Of a stretch of DNA of 64,000 nt, positions 8,601-17,192 are shown in pieces (the first letter of the stretch is position 1; every line of letters begins with the position of its first letter). The stretch spans positions 267,697 to 331,696 of the forward strand of contig DXMW01000031.1 of the NCBI GenBank assembly GCA_019414045.1. The letters run 5' to 3'. The stretch is from Collinsella sp. GTDB lineage: Bacteria; Actinomycetota; Coriobacteriia; Coriobacteriales; Coriobacteriaceae. The translations under genes were made by a program, and so were the position numbers. Under the pieces are notes generated by a model. It was not told the DNA's origin. It worked only from the letters and a program-made list of their open reading frames with translations, and searched no databases.

Positions 8601-8718
8601 GGAGGCGGACGGAGGACTTTGCTCCGTCGCGAGTTCCGCACGAGCCGGAGAGCACTTAATGTGCTCTCCGTGCGAGCAGGACTGTCCGAGCAGGGAGTAA
8701 AGTCCTCCGGCTGCCTCC
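8601..8718 (-). repeat. Dispersed palindromic element, copy A
   Basis: Outer arms 8601-8625 and 8694-8718 form a 25-bp stem with few mismatches. Inside, read on the minus strand, is the same core as copies B and C: CTGCTCGGACAGTCCTG, an inner hairpin closed by an ATTAA loop, then TGCGGAACTCGCGA. The inner stem is GAGAGCAC/GTGCTCTC here, GAAAGCAC/GTGCTTTC in copy B and GAGGCCAC/GTGGCCTC in copy C, so pairing is kept while sequence changes. The element starts 15 nt after the ygeX stop. Confidence 0.85.
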
Positions 8719-8733
8719 GGACAGGTCAGTCTG

Positions 8734-9948
8734 CTAGCAGGTCGGATACTCGCCCTCCCAGACGATGCGACGGTACTGATCCGGATCGGTGTCGCCCTCG
8801 GTGGAGAAGCAGAGCACGGAGCTCGTCTTGTCCAGGCCGATGAGCTCCTTGAGCTCGGCGTACTCGGGATCGAGCATAAGGGTCTCGACCAGACCGGTGG
8901 TCACGGCGCCGGACTCGCCGGAGATAACGCGCGGGTCGCCCTTCTCGGGAGCGCCCAGGGTGCGCATGCCGCGAGCGGTGACCCAGTCGGGGCAGGACAC
9001 GAAGGCGGTGGTGTGGTTGCGCAGGATATCCCAACCCAGAATGTTGGGCTCGCCGCAGCACAGACCGGCCATGATGGAGGGCATGTCGCCGTCCACGATG
9101 CGCGGGTCGCCGTCGCCGGCGGCAGCGCCCTTGTACAGGCAGGCGGCCGGTGCGCACTCGACCACGACGAAGGTGGGCGGGTTATCGGGATACAGGTTGG
9201 TGAAGTAGCCCACCACGGCGCCGGCGAGCGAGCCTACGCCAGCCTGGACAAAGACGTGCGTCGGGCGGTTGATGGCCATCTCGCGCAGCTGCTCGGCAGC
9301 CTCGGAAGCCATGGTGCCGTAGCCCTCCATGATCCAGGACGGGATCTTCTCGTAGCCCTCCCAGGCGGTGTCCTGAACGATGACGCCGCGCTCGCAGGCG
9401 TCGGCCTCGGCGGCGGCCATGCGCACGCACTCGTCGTAGTTGACCTCTTCGATGGTCACCGTGGCGCCCTCGGCGGCAATGTTATCGAAGCGGGGCTTGG
9501 TGGAACCCTTGGGCATGTGCACGACGGCCTTCTGGCCCAGCTTGTTGGCAGCCCATGCCACGCCGCGGCCATGGTTGCCGTCGGTGGCGGTAAAGAAGGT
9601 AGCCTGGCCAAAGTCCTCGGCCAGCTGATCGGAGGTCAGGTAATCGAAGGTGCAGTCGGCAACGTCCTTGCCGGTCTCGTCGGCAATGTAGTTGGCCATG
9701 GCAAACGATCCGCCCAGGACCTTAAAGGCGTTGAGGCCAAAGCGGTAGCTCTCGTCCTTAACGCACAGGTTGGACAGGCCCAGGCGCGCGGCCTGGCCAT
9801 CCAGGCGGGCAAGCGGAGTGACGGTGTACTGGGGGAACGACTGGTGGAAGGCGCGGGCCTTCTTCACGTGGTCGAGGCTCATGATTCCCAAGTGCTTATC
9901 ATCGCTCTTGGGCATCGTGTTGCCCGCCCACTGGATCTTATCGGCCAT
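8734..9948 (-). CDS. ygeX: YgeX, diaminopropionate ammonia-lyase
   Basis: 404 aa. PLP-dependent fold type II enzyme: the Schiff-base Lys76 lies in FGLNAFKVLGGS, the TATDGNHGRG loop carries the catalytic Asp/Asn region, and GVGSLAGAV is the phosphate-binding glycine loop. It converts 2,3-diaminopropionate to pyruvate and two ammonia. In anaerobic urate/purine degradation this releases usable carbon at the end of the route. The ATG at 9946-9948 has AAGGAG about 9 nt upstream. It is the promoter-proximal gene of the leftward ygeX-ygeY-ygeW group and is divergent from a PAS regulator across a region with twin palindromes. Confidence 0.96.
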   Translation of the reverse strand: MADKIQWAGNTMPKSDDKHLGIMSLDHVKKARAFHQSFPQYTVTPLARLDGQAARLGLSNLCVKDESYRFGLNAFKVLGGSFAMANYIADETGKDVADCTFDYLTSDQLAEDFGQATFFTATDGNHGRGVAWAANKLGQKAVVHMPKGSTKPRFDNIAAEGATVTIEEVNYDECVRMAAAEADACERGVIVQDTAWEGYEKIPSWIMEGYGTMASEAAEQLREMAINRPTHVFVQAGVGSLAGAVVGYFTNLYPDNPPTFVVVECAPAACLYKGAAAGDGDPRIVDGDMPSIMAGLCCGEPNILGWDILRNHTTAFVSCPDWVTARGMRTLGAPEKGDPRVISGESGAVTTGLVETLMLDPEYAELKELIGLDKTSSVLCFSTEGDTDPDQYRRIVWEGEYPTC

Positions 9949-10040
9949 ACGGTGAACTCCTTAAGTTCTCTCTTGCCGGCCCCCGCATACGCGTTTCAGC
10001 CCGATCCCATTCACACGGCTGAACTTTTATGTGGATGCCA

Positions 10041-10055
10041 AACAAAAAGTTTGTT
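10041..10055. promoter_or_regulatory. Operator-like palindrome 1 (AACAAA-N3-TTTGTT)
   Basis: Perfect 6-3-6 inverted repeat, AACAAAAAGTTTGTT, in the ygeX/regulator divergent region. An identical-arm partner lies 51 bp away. Likely binding sites for the adjacent YheO-type regulator; inference. Confidence 0.65.
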
Positions 10056-10091
10056 AGCACTGTTCTATCACACTTTTTGATTGGAAAACCT

Positions 10092-10106
10092 AACAAATTG
10101 TTTGTT
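10092..10106. promoter_or_regulatory. Operator-like palindrome 2 (AACAAA-N3-TTTGTT)
   Basis: AACAAATTGTTTGTT has the same arms as the site at 10041-10055 and a different 3-nt centre. The 51-bp spacing places both on nearly the same DNA face (about five turns), which suits cooperative binding. Confidence 0.65.
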
Positions 10107-10225
10107 GCCGTAATCGGTACCTTTTCGCCGCCGAACGGTCACATAACACAGCGACGCTTTCGTTATTTGCGAACAAGTGGGGTTTATGGCACAGTGAGCC
10201 CAAACTAATTTTTAGGAAGGCACCC

Positions 10226-10879
10226 ATGACCCCCGCACAGATTGAGTTCTACAAGCGCCTTGCACACGGCCTGGCGCTCCAATTTGGCCCCAACTGCGAA
10301 GTCGTCGTCCACGACCTGGAGACCGAGGACGTGGACCGCTCCATCGTAGTGATCGAAAACGGCCACGTCAGCGGGCGCAAACTGGGTGACGGCCCCAGCC
10401 ATATCGTGTTTGAGTCCATGCACGAGGGCACCGCCGACGTGCACGACCGCAAGCCGTACCTCACCAAAACCGCCGATGGCAAGCTGCTCAAGTCCTCGAC
10501 GATCTTTATCCGCAACGATGAGGGCAAGCCTGTCGGCATTTTGGGCATCAACTTTGACATTACGCTTATGAAGGCTTTTGAGCGTTCGCTCGACGCCTTT
10601 ACCGGCACCGGCGGCACGGGCTATACCGAACCCGAGCCCATTACCAAGAACATCGGCGACCTGCTCGAAGACCTGCTGCACGAGTGCGAGCAGTTTGTGG
10701 GCAAGCCCGCGGCACTCATGACCAAAGACGAGCGCATTCGTGCCATTGGCTACCTCGACCGTCGCGGCGCCTTCCTCATTTCCAAGTCGAGCGAACGCGC
10801 CTGCGAGTTCTTTGGCATCTCCAAGTACAGCTTCTATAGCTACCTCAATGAGGCCAAGGCGGCGGCCGACGACAAGTAG
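10226..10879 (+). CDS. YheO-like PAS-domain transcriptional regulator
   Basis: 217 aa. The N-terminal YheO-like PAS domain (about residues 5-115) contains VVVHDLE, GHVSGRKLGDG and GILGINFDITLM. The C-terminal HTH_22-type region (about 165-210) ends in ISKSSERACEFFGISKYSFYSYL. E. coli YheO and the D-arginine regulator DauR have this architecture. The ATG at 10226 follows AGGAAGG. It is divergent from ygeX, with two palindromes between them, so control of the ygeX-ygeY-ygeW unit by a small-molecule ligand is the natural inference. A paralogue flanks the island at 23.6 kb. Confidence 0.88.
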   Translation: MTPAQIEFYKRLAHGLALQFGPNCEVVVHDLETEDVDRSIVVIENGHVSGRKLGDGPSHIVFESMHEGTADVHDRKPYLTKTADGKLLKSSTIFIRNDEGKPVGILGINFDITLMKAFERSLDAFTGTGGTGYTEPEPITKNIGDLLEDLLHECEQFVGKPAALMTKDERIRAIGYLDRRGAFLISKSSERACEFFGISKYSFYSYLNEAKAAADDK

Positions 10880-11002
10880 GCACTCGCCTAGATTGTCCCT
10901 CCCCTTTTGGGCGCGAGTTCTGGAAAGCTCGAATCCAAGACCGAGCCGCTTGGGAAGTTCCATATAATCGATGTCATTAGTATTTCGAAAGGGTGGAACA
11001 GA

Positions 11003-11989
11003 ATGGCGTTGAGCAAGGCATCATGCACCGGTCGCGGATTGATTCCGGCAATTGGTGGACATGTGCACCGCATGTTCGATGAGGGTGAAGACGACCTGTT
11101 TTCGCTGAGCCTTGACGACGTGATGGATGATCGCCCGTGGACCGCCGACGAACTCATGGGCGGTGGGGCTCGCCCGTCAAGCCCCAATCCCGCACTTGCG
11201 CCTAAGCCCGCATCTGCGCCAACTCCTGCGCAGCCGCCTGTTTCGACGCCCGCGTCTACGCCCGCACCCATTTCGGCGCCCACGCCCACTCCCCGCCCCG
11301 CAAGCGACCCATCCGAGACGGCGGCATTTCTCGCTGCAGCGACGCAGGGCAAATCGGCCGACAGCACCGTTATGTACAGCGCCCAGCAGTTGCCTGTTCC
11401 TGCGGCACGCAAGCCTCCGGTCACAAGGCTCGATGAGCCCGTTGCCCATCAGGTTGCCTACGATTCCTGGGCTGCAGCCGATCTGGATGAGACCTCTACC
11501 GGCATGCCGGCGCTCGACGTTCCAGTTAACCCGCTTTTTGCCGCCAACACGAACGCCGCGGACTATGAGGGCGGTGCGGCATATTCCGATTATTCCGATG
11601 GCTATGCTGGCACCGATCGCATCGAGACCGAGGATTATGGCAACGCATCGAGCGATTATCTCAACGACCCGTACGCTGCCACGCCTGCACCGGAATATGA
11701 CCCGGAGGCCGCGTCCGCGCCGGCGTATACCAAAAGCACGGGCGAAGAGCGCTTCGCCGATTATTACGCCGAGGAAAAGGCGCTGCGTTTCTCGGAATTT
11801 CCGCAGGCAGTCAAGGTTGCCTTTATCGCCATTGTCATTGCCCTGCTCGGCGTCATTGCGTTTGAGGGATTCCGGCTGTTCTCCGGCCCCACCCAAGCGG
11901 AGTCGGAGACCCAGCAAAAAGAGGACGATAACGAGTATCTGGACATCAACACCCTCAAGGGCGACCCCAACGACGGAGACGATGAGTAG
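11003..11989 (+). CDS. Hypothetical Pro/Ala-rich single-span membrane protein
   Basis: 328 aa from the ATG at 11003 (GAAAGGG just upstream); a longer in-frame start at 10907 lacks a site. The first 55 residues are mixed and acidic. About residues 55-105 are a Pro/Ala/Thr/Ser low-complexity linker rich in APTP-type steps, followed by an acidic Tyr/Asp/Gly-rich stretch. One strong transmembrane segment (VAFIAIVIALLGVIAF) lies about 50 residues from the C-terminus, and the tail is acidic (ends GDDE). There is no signal peptide, so a cytoplasmic disordered domain anchored by the span is likely. I do not recognise a family. Confidence 0.75.
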   Translation: MALSKASCTGRGLIPAIGGHVHRMFDEGEDDLFSLSLDDVMDDRPWTADELMGGGARPSSPNPALAPKPASAPTPAQPPVSTPASTPAPISAPTPTPRPASDPSETAAFLAAATQGKSADSTVMYSAQQLPVPAARKPPVTRLDEPVAHQVAYDSWAAADLDETSTGMPALDVPVNPLFAANTNAADYEGGAAYSDYSDGYAGTDRIETEDYGNASSDYLNDPYAATPAPEYDPEAASAPAYTKSTGEERFADYYAEEKALRFSEFPQAVKVAFIAIVIALLGVIAFEGFRLFSGPTQAESETQQKEDDNEYLDINTLKGDPNDGDDE

Positions 11990-12060
11990 CGAGAGCTGAA
12001 GGCGGCCGCAGGATCCCGCATCCAGCACCGGCTTCTAAGTGCTGTTTTGTCATCCAGCTA

Positions 12061-12136
12061 CACTTTTCCGAAGTTTTAAGGTGCCTATTTCGACACTTTT
12101 CCGTACTTTTACACGGCTGATTTCGACACTTTTCCG
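12061..12136. repeat. Three direct CACTTTTCCG repeats at exact 33-bp spacing
   Basis: CACTTTTCCG occurs at 12061-12070, 12094-12103 and 12127-12136. Flanking bases are partly conserved (TTTCGA precedes copies 2 and 3; related TTTTA tracts follow copies 1 and 2). The regular phasing, close to three helical turns, suggests a multi-site protein target ahead of the amber-interrupted ORF. The rest of 11990-12354 holds only a GCCCGC-AAGGA-GCGGGC hairpin near 12239-12255. Confidence 0.65.
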
Positions 12137-12354
12137 GATGAAAGCCGAATAATCACTTGGGAAACCAACGCCGTTCACGCGTCATTTCGCAGGCGGCGCT
12201 TGATTTCTGTCCGTACACGTTGATAGACTTCCTCTTGCCCGCAAGGAGCGGGCGCATTTTATCCAGAGTCGGGGTAGAGAGTTGGCTCCACGATCCCGAC
12301 GCCAACCGGCCAAGAGGCACGGTGGCCCTGCCAACATCGATGAAAGGAGTCCGT

Positions 12355-12720
12355 ATGGACAATTTCTCCGTGCGCAGCGAGCGTAACTTCCACAACCTGA
12401 TCGTCAAACCGAATCACATGCATCTTCTGGATAAGCCAAATGGCTACGCCTCGGCCATGATCAAGAGCAGCCTCTCCCACCAGATGCGCTTTACGGTGCA
12501 GGTGCTCTAGGAAGAACTCTGCGCCGCCGGCAGCCCGCACGTGCTGCAGATCAAGCTGCTTGGAGACGACTCTCGCGAGCCGTCTAGCTGGAAGCTCTTT
12601 GCTGACGGCATATGCGTTGCGGACGGATCCGGCGCCTTTGCCCGAGAGTGCTTCTGCGAGGGAGCCGAGGCATTCCTGGACCTGTGCCGCGACGCCGTAC
12701 GCACGGCCGAGCTGTACTAG
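12355..12720 (+). pseudogene. Unrecognised ORF interrupted by an in-frame TAG
   Basis: Starts at ATG 12355 behind an excellent AAAGGAG. It encodes 51 residues (MDNFSVRSERNFHN...), reaches TAG at 12508-12510, then stays open in the same frame for 69 coding-looking codons (EELCAAGSPHVLQIK... to AVRTAELY) before TAG at 12718-12720. Reading past that second TAG gives 18 more codons to TAG at 12775. The part after the first TAG has normal composition for this genome, so a single CAG-to-TAG change (CTC-TAG-GAA) is the simplest explanation. I do not recognise the family. Either a recent pseudogene or, much less likely, amber readthrough. Confidence 0.55.
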
Positions 12721-12798
12721 TGGAGCCAGAGGGAGTATGAGCTGTTGAGTGCGGCCCGCGGGATTGCGGGGGCGTAGGCAGACAGGCCAGACAGCTCG

Positions 12799-13620
12799 TC
12801 ATACTGGTTGACGCTTCGATTCAAACAGCAGGGCGGGCTCGCGCTTACAGCCCCGCCATGCCAAACCGAATGGCGTTCTCAAAAGGCCTACCCCCTCCGC
12901 CTTCAGCTTTAGCAGCAGGTCGCCCAGCTCGGAGCACTTGCTGGAAAGGCGCGTCTGAGCTCGCTCGCCCATCCCCCACCGTTGACGGACCTCCTGGGCG
13001 CGCGGGCTCACGCGGTAGTCCCCGTCCATCATCTGCTTGAGCAGCTTGGCGGTCACGCGCGCATCGGCTAGGGCGCTGTGGGCGTGACCCGTCGACTCGT
13101 CGAACTCGATGCCAAACCACGTCGCTGCGTCACTCAAAGAGACGCACCCGTGGCTGCTCATGTCCATGATCGAGGTGTAAAACGCCTGCAGGTCGGCCCA
13201 GTCCGTAGGAAATGCGGAAAGATCGATGTGCTTTGCTTGGCACTCGATCAAAAGCTGTCGACGATCCGCCCCGCTCCAACAGACCACCTGGGCGGAGTAG
13301 CGCCCGATCCAATCGCTGAGCCTTTTGATCACCATGTAGAGCGGATCGGCCATCGCGGTGCCCACGGCCGATATCCCTGTGAGCTCGCGAACGGGGAACG
13401 CAACGCCTTCGGTAAATTCCGTCTGTACAAACTGCGAGAACTCGCCCATAACGTTGCCGTGGTAATCGAGCTTGACGGCGCCGGCCTCGATAATCTCATT
13501 GCACAGTCCACGGCGCTGACGCTGCTTTGGCACCGGCGCAAACTCAAAGTCCAGCACGATCTGGCGCGCAAAGTTCGTCGTATCGATAGCCGAGACACCC
13601 GGCATCTTTTCAGCTGACAC
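12799..13620 (-). CDS. DEDDh-family 3'-5' exonuclease domain protein (KapD-like)
   Basis: 273 aa when started at GTG 13618-13620, which has GGAGAGAGG about 8 nt upstream; an ATG at 13668 lacks a ribosome-binding site. ExoI motif: VLDFEF (D and E); ExoII region: SGADRRQLL; ExoIII: GHAHSALADA, giving the H-x4-D of DEDDh enzymes. Such proteins are RNase T/oligonucleotide or sporulation-inhibitor KapD-type exonucleases; the nucleic acid target is unknown. The C-terminal 70 residues outside the fold are unassigned. It is not functionally linked to the purine genes and sits at the edge of the unrelated insert. Confidence 0.85.
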   Translation of the reverse strand: MSAEKMPGVSAIDTTNFARQIVLDFEFAPVPKQRQRRGLCNEIIEAGAVKLDYHGNVMGEFSQFVQTEFTEGVAFPVRELTGISAVGTAMADPLYMVIKRLSDWIGRYSAQVVCWSGADRRQLLIECQAKHIDLSAFPTDWADLQAFYTSIMDMSSHGCVSLSDAATWFGIEFDESTGHAHSALADARVTAKLLKQMMDGDYRVSPRAQEVRQRWGMGERAQTRLSSKCSELGDLLLKLKAEGVGLLRTPFGLAWRGCKREPALLFESKRQPV

Positions 13621-13805
13621 GGTTAGGGCCTCTCTCCGTTGCTTGCCACTCGTTTCTCGAACGGTCATATCACAGCAAGTGTAGCTGCCCGTGCGGACAC
13701 AAAATTGCGCGGCGGCGCCGTTGCGGGTCCTGGAACGCATGTTCCATTTGAGGCTCTGCAGCGCATCCCATTCTGAGCGCCAATTCCGGGACGCAGTTTC
13801 CGCTC

Positions 13806-13842
13806 CAAACAAAAGGCCCCGGCTCGCGATGGAGCCGGGGCC
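13806..13842 (-). terminator. Intrinsic terminator of the xanthine dehydrogenase transcript
   Basis: An 11-bp GGCCCCGGCTC/GAGCCGGGGCC stem at 13815-13842 is followed, in the minus direction, by TTTTGTTT. It lies about 70 nt after the xdh stop. Confidence 0.85.
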
Positions 13843-13911
13843 AAAGGCGCAGCGTATGCAGTTGATGCTGAGCATGGACAGCCCGTCAGTAATGGCCGTC
13901 CGCGCTCTACT

Positions 13912-16689
13912 CTACCCGCGGTGACGAGCGCGGCTGTACGGCGTATCCACCATGGGCAGATCCGGACGCAGCTTGCCGTCGAATGCGCGGTAGGCGTTCT
14001 GCACGGCGGGCGCCGTGGGGATCGTTGCGATCTCTCCAATGCCCTTGCCGCCGTATGCCACGGGCAGCAGCTCGTCCTTCTCCACGTAGATGGCGTGGAT
14101 ATCCGGAATCTCGGGCGCACGGAACAGCCCGAGCGTGCCGTACCTTGCCTGGGGTACGCAGTCCTTGAGCGGCCAGTCCTCGGTCAGCGCATAGCCCATA
14201 CCCATGAGCACGCCGCCTTCGATCTGACCCTGGATGGAGATGGGGTTGACCACCTTGCCGGAATCGTGTGCGGCATAGACCTCGCTCACGCGGCCGTCAT
14301 CATCCAGAATGACCACATGTGTGGCAAAACCGTAGCAGATGTGGCTCTTGGGGTTGGGAACATCGGCGCCCAGCTTGTCGGTCGGCTCCAGATACACGTA
14401 GCCAAACTCGCATCCCTCGAGCGCCTTGATGGTGGCCGCAGGGTCCTGAGGATGCATACCCTGGCCGGCGACGAGTTCCTGTGTGCGCAGCTGGTAGGCG
14501 CGACCGTCGTCGTACTCGATCTTGACGCCGTCGCCATGCGCGCTCACCGGAGCGGCGGGCGCAGGCTTGCCGGCCTCGATGCCAACCATGGCGTCGCGCA
14601 GCAGGAAGGCGGCGCCGCGCACGGCCTCGCCGGTCACGACCGTCTGGCGCGAGCCAGACGTGGTGCCGGAGTCGGGAGCGTTCTCGGTGGAGCACTCGCC
14701 GTTGGCAATGCAGCTCAGCGGCAGACCGCACGCCTCGGCAACGTCCTGCAAAAAGACCGTGTTGCAGCCCTGGCCGATGTCGGACGTGGCGGCATAGACC
14801 ACCGCCACGCCGTCCTCGACGCGAATCTTGCAGCGACCGGCGTCGGGCAGGCCCACGCCCACGCCGGCGTTCTTCATGGCGCAGGCGATACCGGCGTGTC
14901 CGGGATGCGCGTAATAGGCATCCTTGACCTCGAGCAGCGTCTCCTTAAGCGCCGTGGAGCAATCGGCGATCTGGCCGTTGGGCAAAACCTCGCCCGGCTC
15001 GATGGCGTTACGGTAGCGGATCTCCCACGGATCCAGGCCGACCTTCTCGGCCAGTAGGTCGATCAGGCTCTCGAGTGCAAACTCGGACTGGCAAACGCCA
15101 AAGCCACGGTACGCGCCGGCAGGCGGGTTGTTAGTGTAGTAGCCGAAGCCGCGGATGTCGGTGTTCTGGTACTTGTAGGGGCCGACGGCATGCGTGCAGG
15201 CGCGCTCGAGCACCGGGCCGCACAGCGACGCGTAGGCGCCGGTGTCAAAGTTGATCTCGCAGTCCAGGCCGGTAAAGATGCCCTCGGCGTCGCAGCCCAG
15301 CGTAAAGGTGCCGTCCATCGCATGACGCTTGGGATGGAAAGCGAGCGACTCGGCACGCGTGAGCTTGCACTTCACAGGACGCTGGAACTTATATGCGGCG
15401 AGCGCGGCCAGGTGCTGGACCGAAACGTCCTCCTTGCCGCCAAAGCCGCCACCCACGAGCATGGTCTCGACGACCACACGCTCGGGTTCGCTATCCCAGC
15501 CAAACATGTGGGCGCACTCTTTGCGCGTATCGTAGGCACCCTGGTCGGTCGACTGCACCTTGACGCCGTTCTTGTACGGGAAGGCGACGGCGCACTCGGG
15601 CTCCAAGAAGGCATGCTCGGTAAAGGGCGTGGTAAAGCGCTGCGTCACGGTAAACGCGCTCTCTGCCAGCGCCTTGGCGGCGTCACCGCGCGTCACATGG
15701 CGGCTCTGGCACACGTTGTCCTTGAGCTCCACCGTGTTGCCGAAGGCAAAGAAGCTGTCGTGCAGGCGCGGGGCGTCAGCAGCCCTGGCCTCGACAATGT
15801 TACGCACGGGCTCCAGCGGCTCGTAATCAATCTTTACGAGCTTCTTAGCCTTCTCGAGCGTCGCTTCGTCCTCGGCAACCACCAGCACAATGGCATCGCC
15901 CACGCAGCGGGTGATATCGCCCTGGGCGATCATGACGTCCCAGTCCTGGATAAGGTGGCCGACCTGGTTGACCGGCACGTCCTCGGCGCGCAGGATACCC
16001 ACCACACCGGGCAGGGCCTCGGCCTTGGAGGTATCGATGGAGAGCACACGGGCGCGCGGATACTTGGAGCGCACGGCGCTGGCGTAGGTCAGACCCGGCT
16101 GATCGAGCTCGTCGATGTCATCGGGATACTTGCCCTCGCCGAGCACCTTCTTGCGCACGTCAATACGGAAGGCGCGCTTGCCCACGCCGTAGTCGTCGCC
16201 GCGCTCCAGGTCCTCGTCGATCTGCTTTTCGCCGCGGAGCACCGCAGCTGCCAGCGAAATGCCCTCGATGATCTTTTTGTAGCCGGTGCAACGGCAGACG
16301 TTGCCGCGGATGGCGTACTTGATCTGCTCCTCGGTGGGCTCGGGGTCCTCGGCGATGAGCGCTGCACCCGCCATGACCATGCCGGGGATGCAAAAACCGC
16401 ACTGCACGGCGCCCACAGCGCCAAAGGCATACACAAAGGCCTCGCGCACGTCCTGGGGCAGGCCCTCGACGGTCACGATGTCGCGTCCGGCGGCAAGAGC
16501 GGTGGTCAGCACGCACGCCTTCACGGCCGCGCCGTCCACATGGATGGTGCAGGTACCGCAGGCGCCCTCGGAGCAGCCGTCCTTGGCGGAATGGATATGC
16601 AGGTCGTCGCGCAAGTAGCGGAGCAGCGGCTTGTTCTGAGTCGTCGTGCGCTCGACGCCGTTAACGGTAAAAGTGAATTCCTGTGCCAT
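13912..16689 (-). CDS. xdhD: Selenium-dependent molybdenum hydroxylase / xanthine dehydrogenase, fused Fe-S and Mo subunits
   Basis: 925 aa. First 2Fe-2S domain: Cys39, 44, 47, 59 (CSEGACGTC). Second, helical 2Fe-2S domain: QCGFC at 96-100 and CRC at 132-134. The rest is a molybdopterin-binding domain with GGGFGGKED, GAYRGFGVCQ and, near the C-terminus, GGKGIGEIA, whose Glu matches the catalytic base of xanthine oxidase. There is no FAD domain, so electrons must leave through a partner, probably the adjacent polyferredoxin and/or YgfK. The architecture matches the selenium-dependent xanthine dehydrogenase family. No in-frame UGA is present, in line with selenium being a labile cofactor rather than selenocysteine. 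Substrate (xanthine, hypoxanthine or another oxopurine) is not resolved. Confidence 0.93.
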   Translation of the reverse strand: MAQEFTFTVNGVERTTTQNKPLLRYLRDDLHIHSAKDGCSEGACGTCTIHVDGAAVKACVLTTALAAGRDIVTVEGLPQDVREAFVYAFGAVGAVQCGFCIPGMVMAGAALIAEDPEPTEEQIKYAIRGNVCRCTGYKKIIEGISLAAAVLRGEKQIDEDLERGDDYGVGKRAFRIDVRKKVLGEGKYPDDIDELDQPGLTYASAVRSKYPRARVLSIDTSKAEALPGVVGILRAEDVPVNQVGHLIQDWDVMIAQGDITRCVGDAIVLVVAEDEATLEKAKKLVKIDYEPLEPVRNIVEARAADAPRLHDSFFAFGNTVELKDNVCQSRHVTRGDAAKALAESAFTVTQRFTTPFTEHAFLEPECAVAFPYKNGVKVQSTDQGAYDTRKECAHMFGWDSEPERVVVETMLVGGGFGGKEDVSVQHLAALAAYKFQRPVKCKLTRAESLAFHPKRHAMDGTFTLGCDAEGIFTGLDCEINFDTGAYASLCGPVLERACTHAVGPYKYQNTDIRGFGYYTNNPPAGAYRGFGVCQSEFALESLIDLLAEKVGLDPWEIRYRNAIEPGEVLPNGQIADCSTALKETLLEVKDAYYAHPGHAGIACAMKNAGVGVGLPDAGRCKIRVEDGVAVVYAATSDIGQGCNTVFLQDVAEACGLPLSCIANGECSTENAPDSGTTSGSRQTVVTGEAVRGAAFLLRDAMVGIEAGKPAPAAPVSAHGDGVKIEYDDGRAYQLRTQELVAGQGMHPQDPAATIKALEGCEFGYVYLEPTDKLGADVPNPKSHICYGFATHVVILDDDGRVSEVYAAHDSGKVVNPISIQGQIEGGVLMGMGYALTEDWPLKDCVPQARYGTLGLFRAPEIPDIHAIYVEKDELLPVAYGGKGIGEIATIPTAPAVQNAYRAFDGKLRPDLPMVDTPYSRARHRG

Positions 16690-16701
16690 GGTGATTCCCT
16701 T

Positions 16702-17181
16702 CTACACGCCGGCGGCGATGCCGGTGCGGTCGTGGATGGCGCCATGCGGGCAGACGACGGCGCACATGCCGCACGACAGGCAGTCCGCGCCGTCGATATG
16801 GGCGCAGTTGTCCTCGATGCGGATAGCGCTGGCAGGGCACTTTTTGGCGCACATGCCGCAACCGATGCAGCTCGTGTCGCAGATCTTGCGCGCAATGGCG
16901 CCCTTGTCGGTGTTGTTGCAGCGCACCAGGATGTTCTGGTAGCCGGGAACGAAGGCAATCACGCGCTGTGGACACGCCATGCCGCACAGGCCACAGCCCG
17001 TGCACTTGGAGCGATCCACGCGGGCGATGCCATCGACCAGCGCAATGGCACCGTGGGGGCAGGCCGTGACGCAGGCGCCACAGCCAATGCAGCCTTCGCT
17101 GCAGCGGGCGTCGCCGCCTGCGGAGGCGCAACCGCTTCCGCAGGCAACGTAGGCCACGTTATGTTGAATGGATTTGGCCAT
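16702..17181 (-). CDS. Polyferredoxin with four 4Fe-4S motifs
   Basis: 159 aa with four CxxCxxCxxxC motifs: CIGCGACVTAC, CTGCGLCGMAC, CIGCGMCAKKC and CLSCGMCAVVC. An extra Cys-rich N-terminus (CGSGCASAGGDARC) could hold another centre. It lies 12 nt upstream of the xanthine dehydrogenase start and about 11 nt after the ygfK stop. It is therefore the obvious electron carrier between the FAD-less Mo enzyme and the YgfK oxidoreductase. The electron-transfer role is well supported; partner identity is inferred. Confidence 0.92.
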   Translation of the reverse strand: MAKSIQHNVAYVACGSGCASAGGDARCSEGCIGCGACVTACPHGAIALVDGIARVDRSKCTGCGLCGMACPQRVIAFVPGYQNILVRCNNTDKGAIARKICDTSCIGCGMCAKKCPASAIRIEDNCAHIDGADCLSCGMCAVVCPHGAIHDRTGIAAGV

Positions 17182-17192
17182 AAGAGACTCGC

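Noticed and set aside
12355..12777. Pyrrolysine or amber-recoded reading of the interrupted ORF
   Set aside because: No evidence for pyl genes or a suppressor tRNA in the window, and other genes here end normally at TAG. A point mutation is more economical, so it is kept only as a check.
13912..16689. Selenocysteine in the selenium-dependent hydroxylase
   Set aside because: The frame has no internal UGA; selenium in this family is a labile non-selenocysteine ligand.
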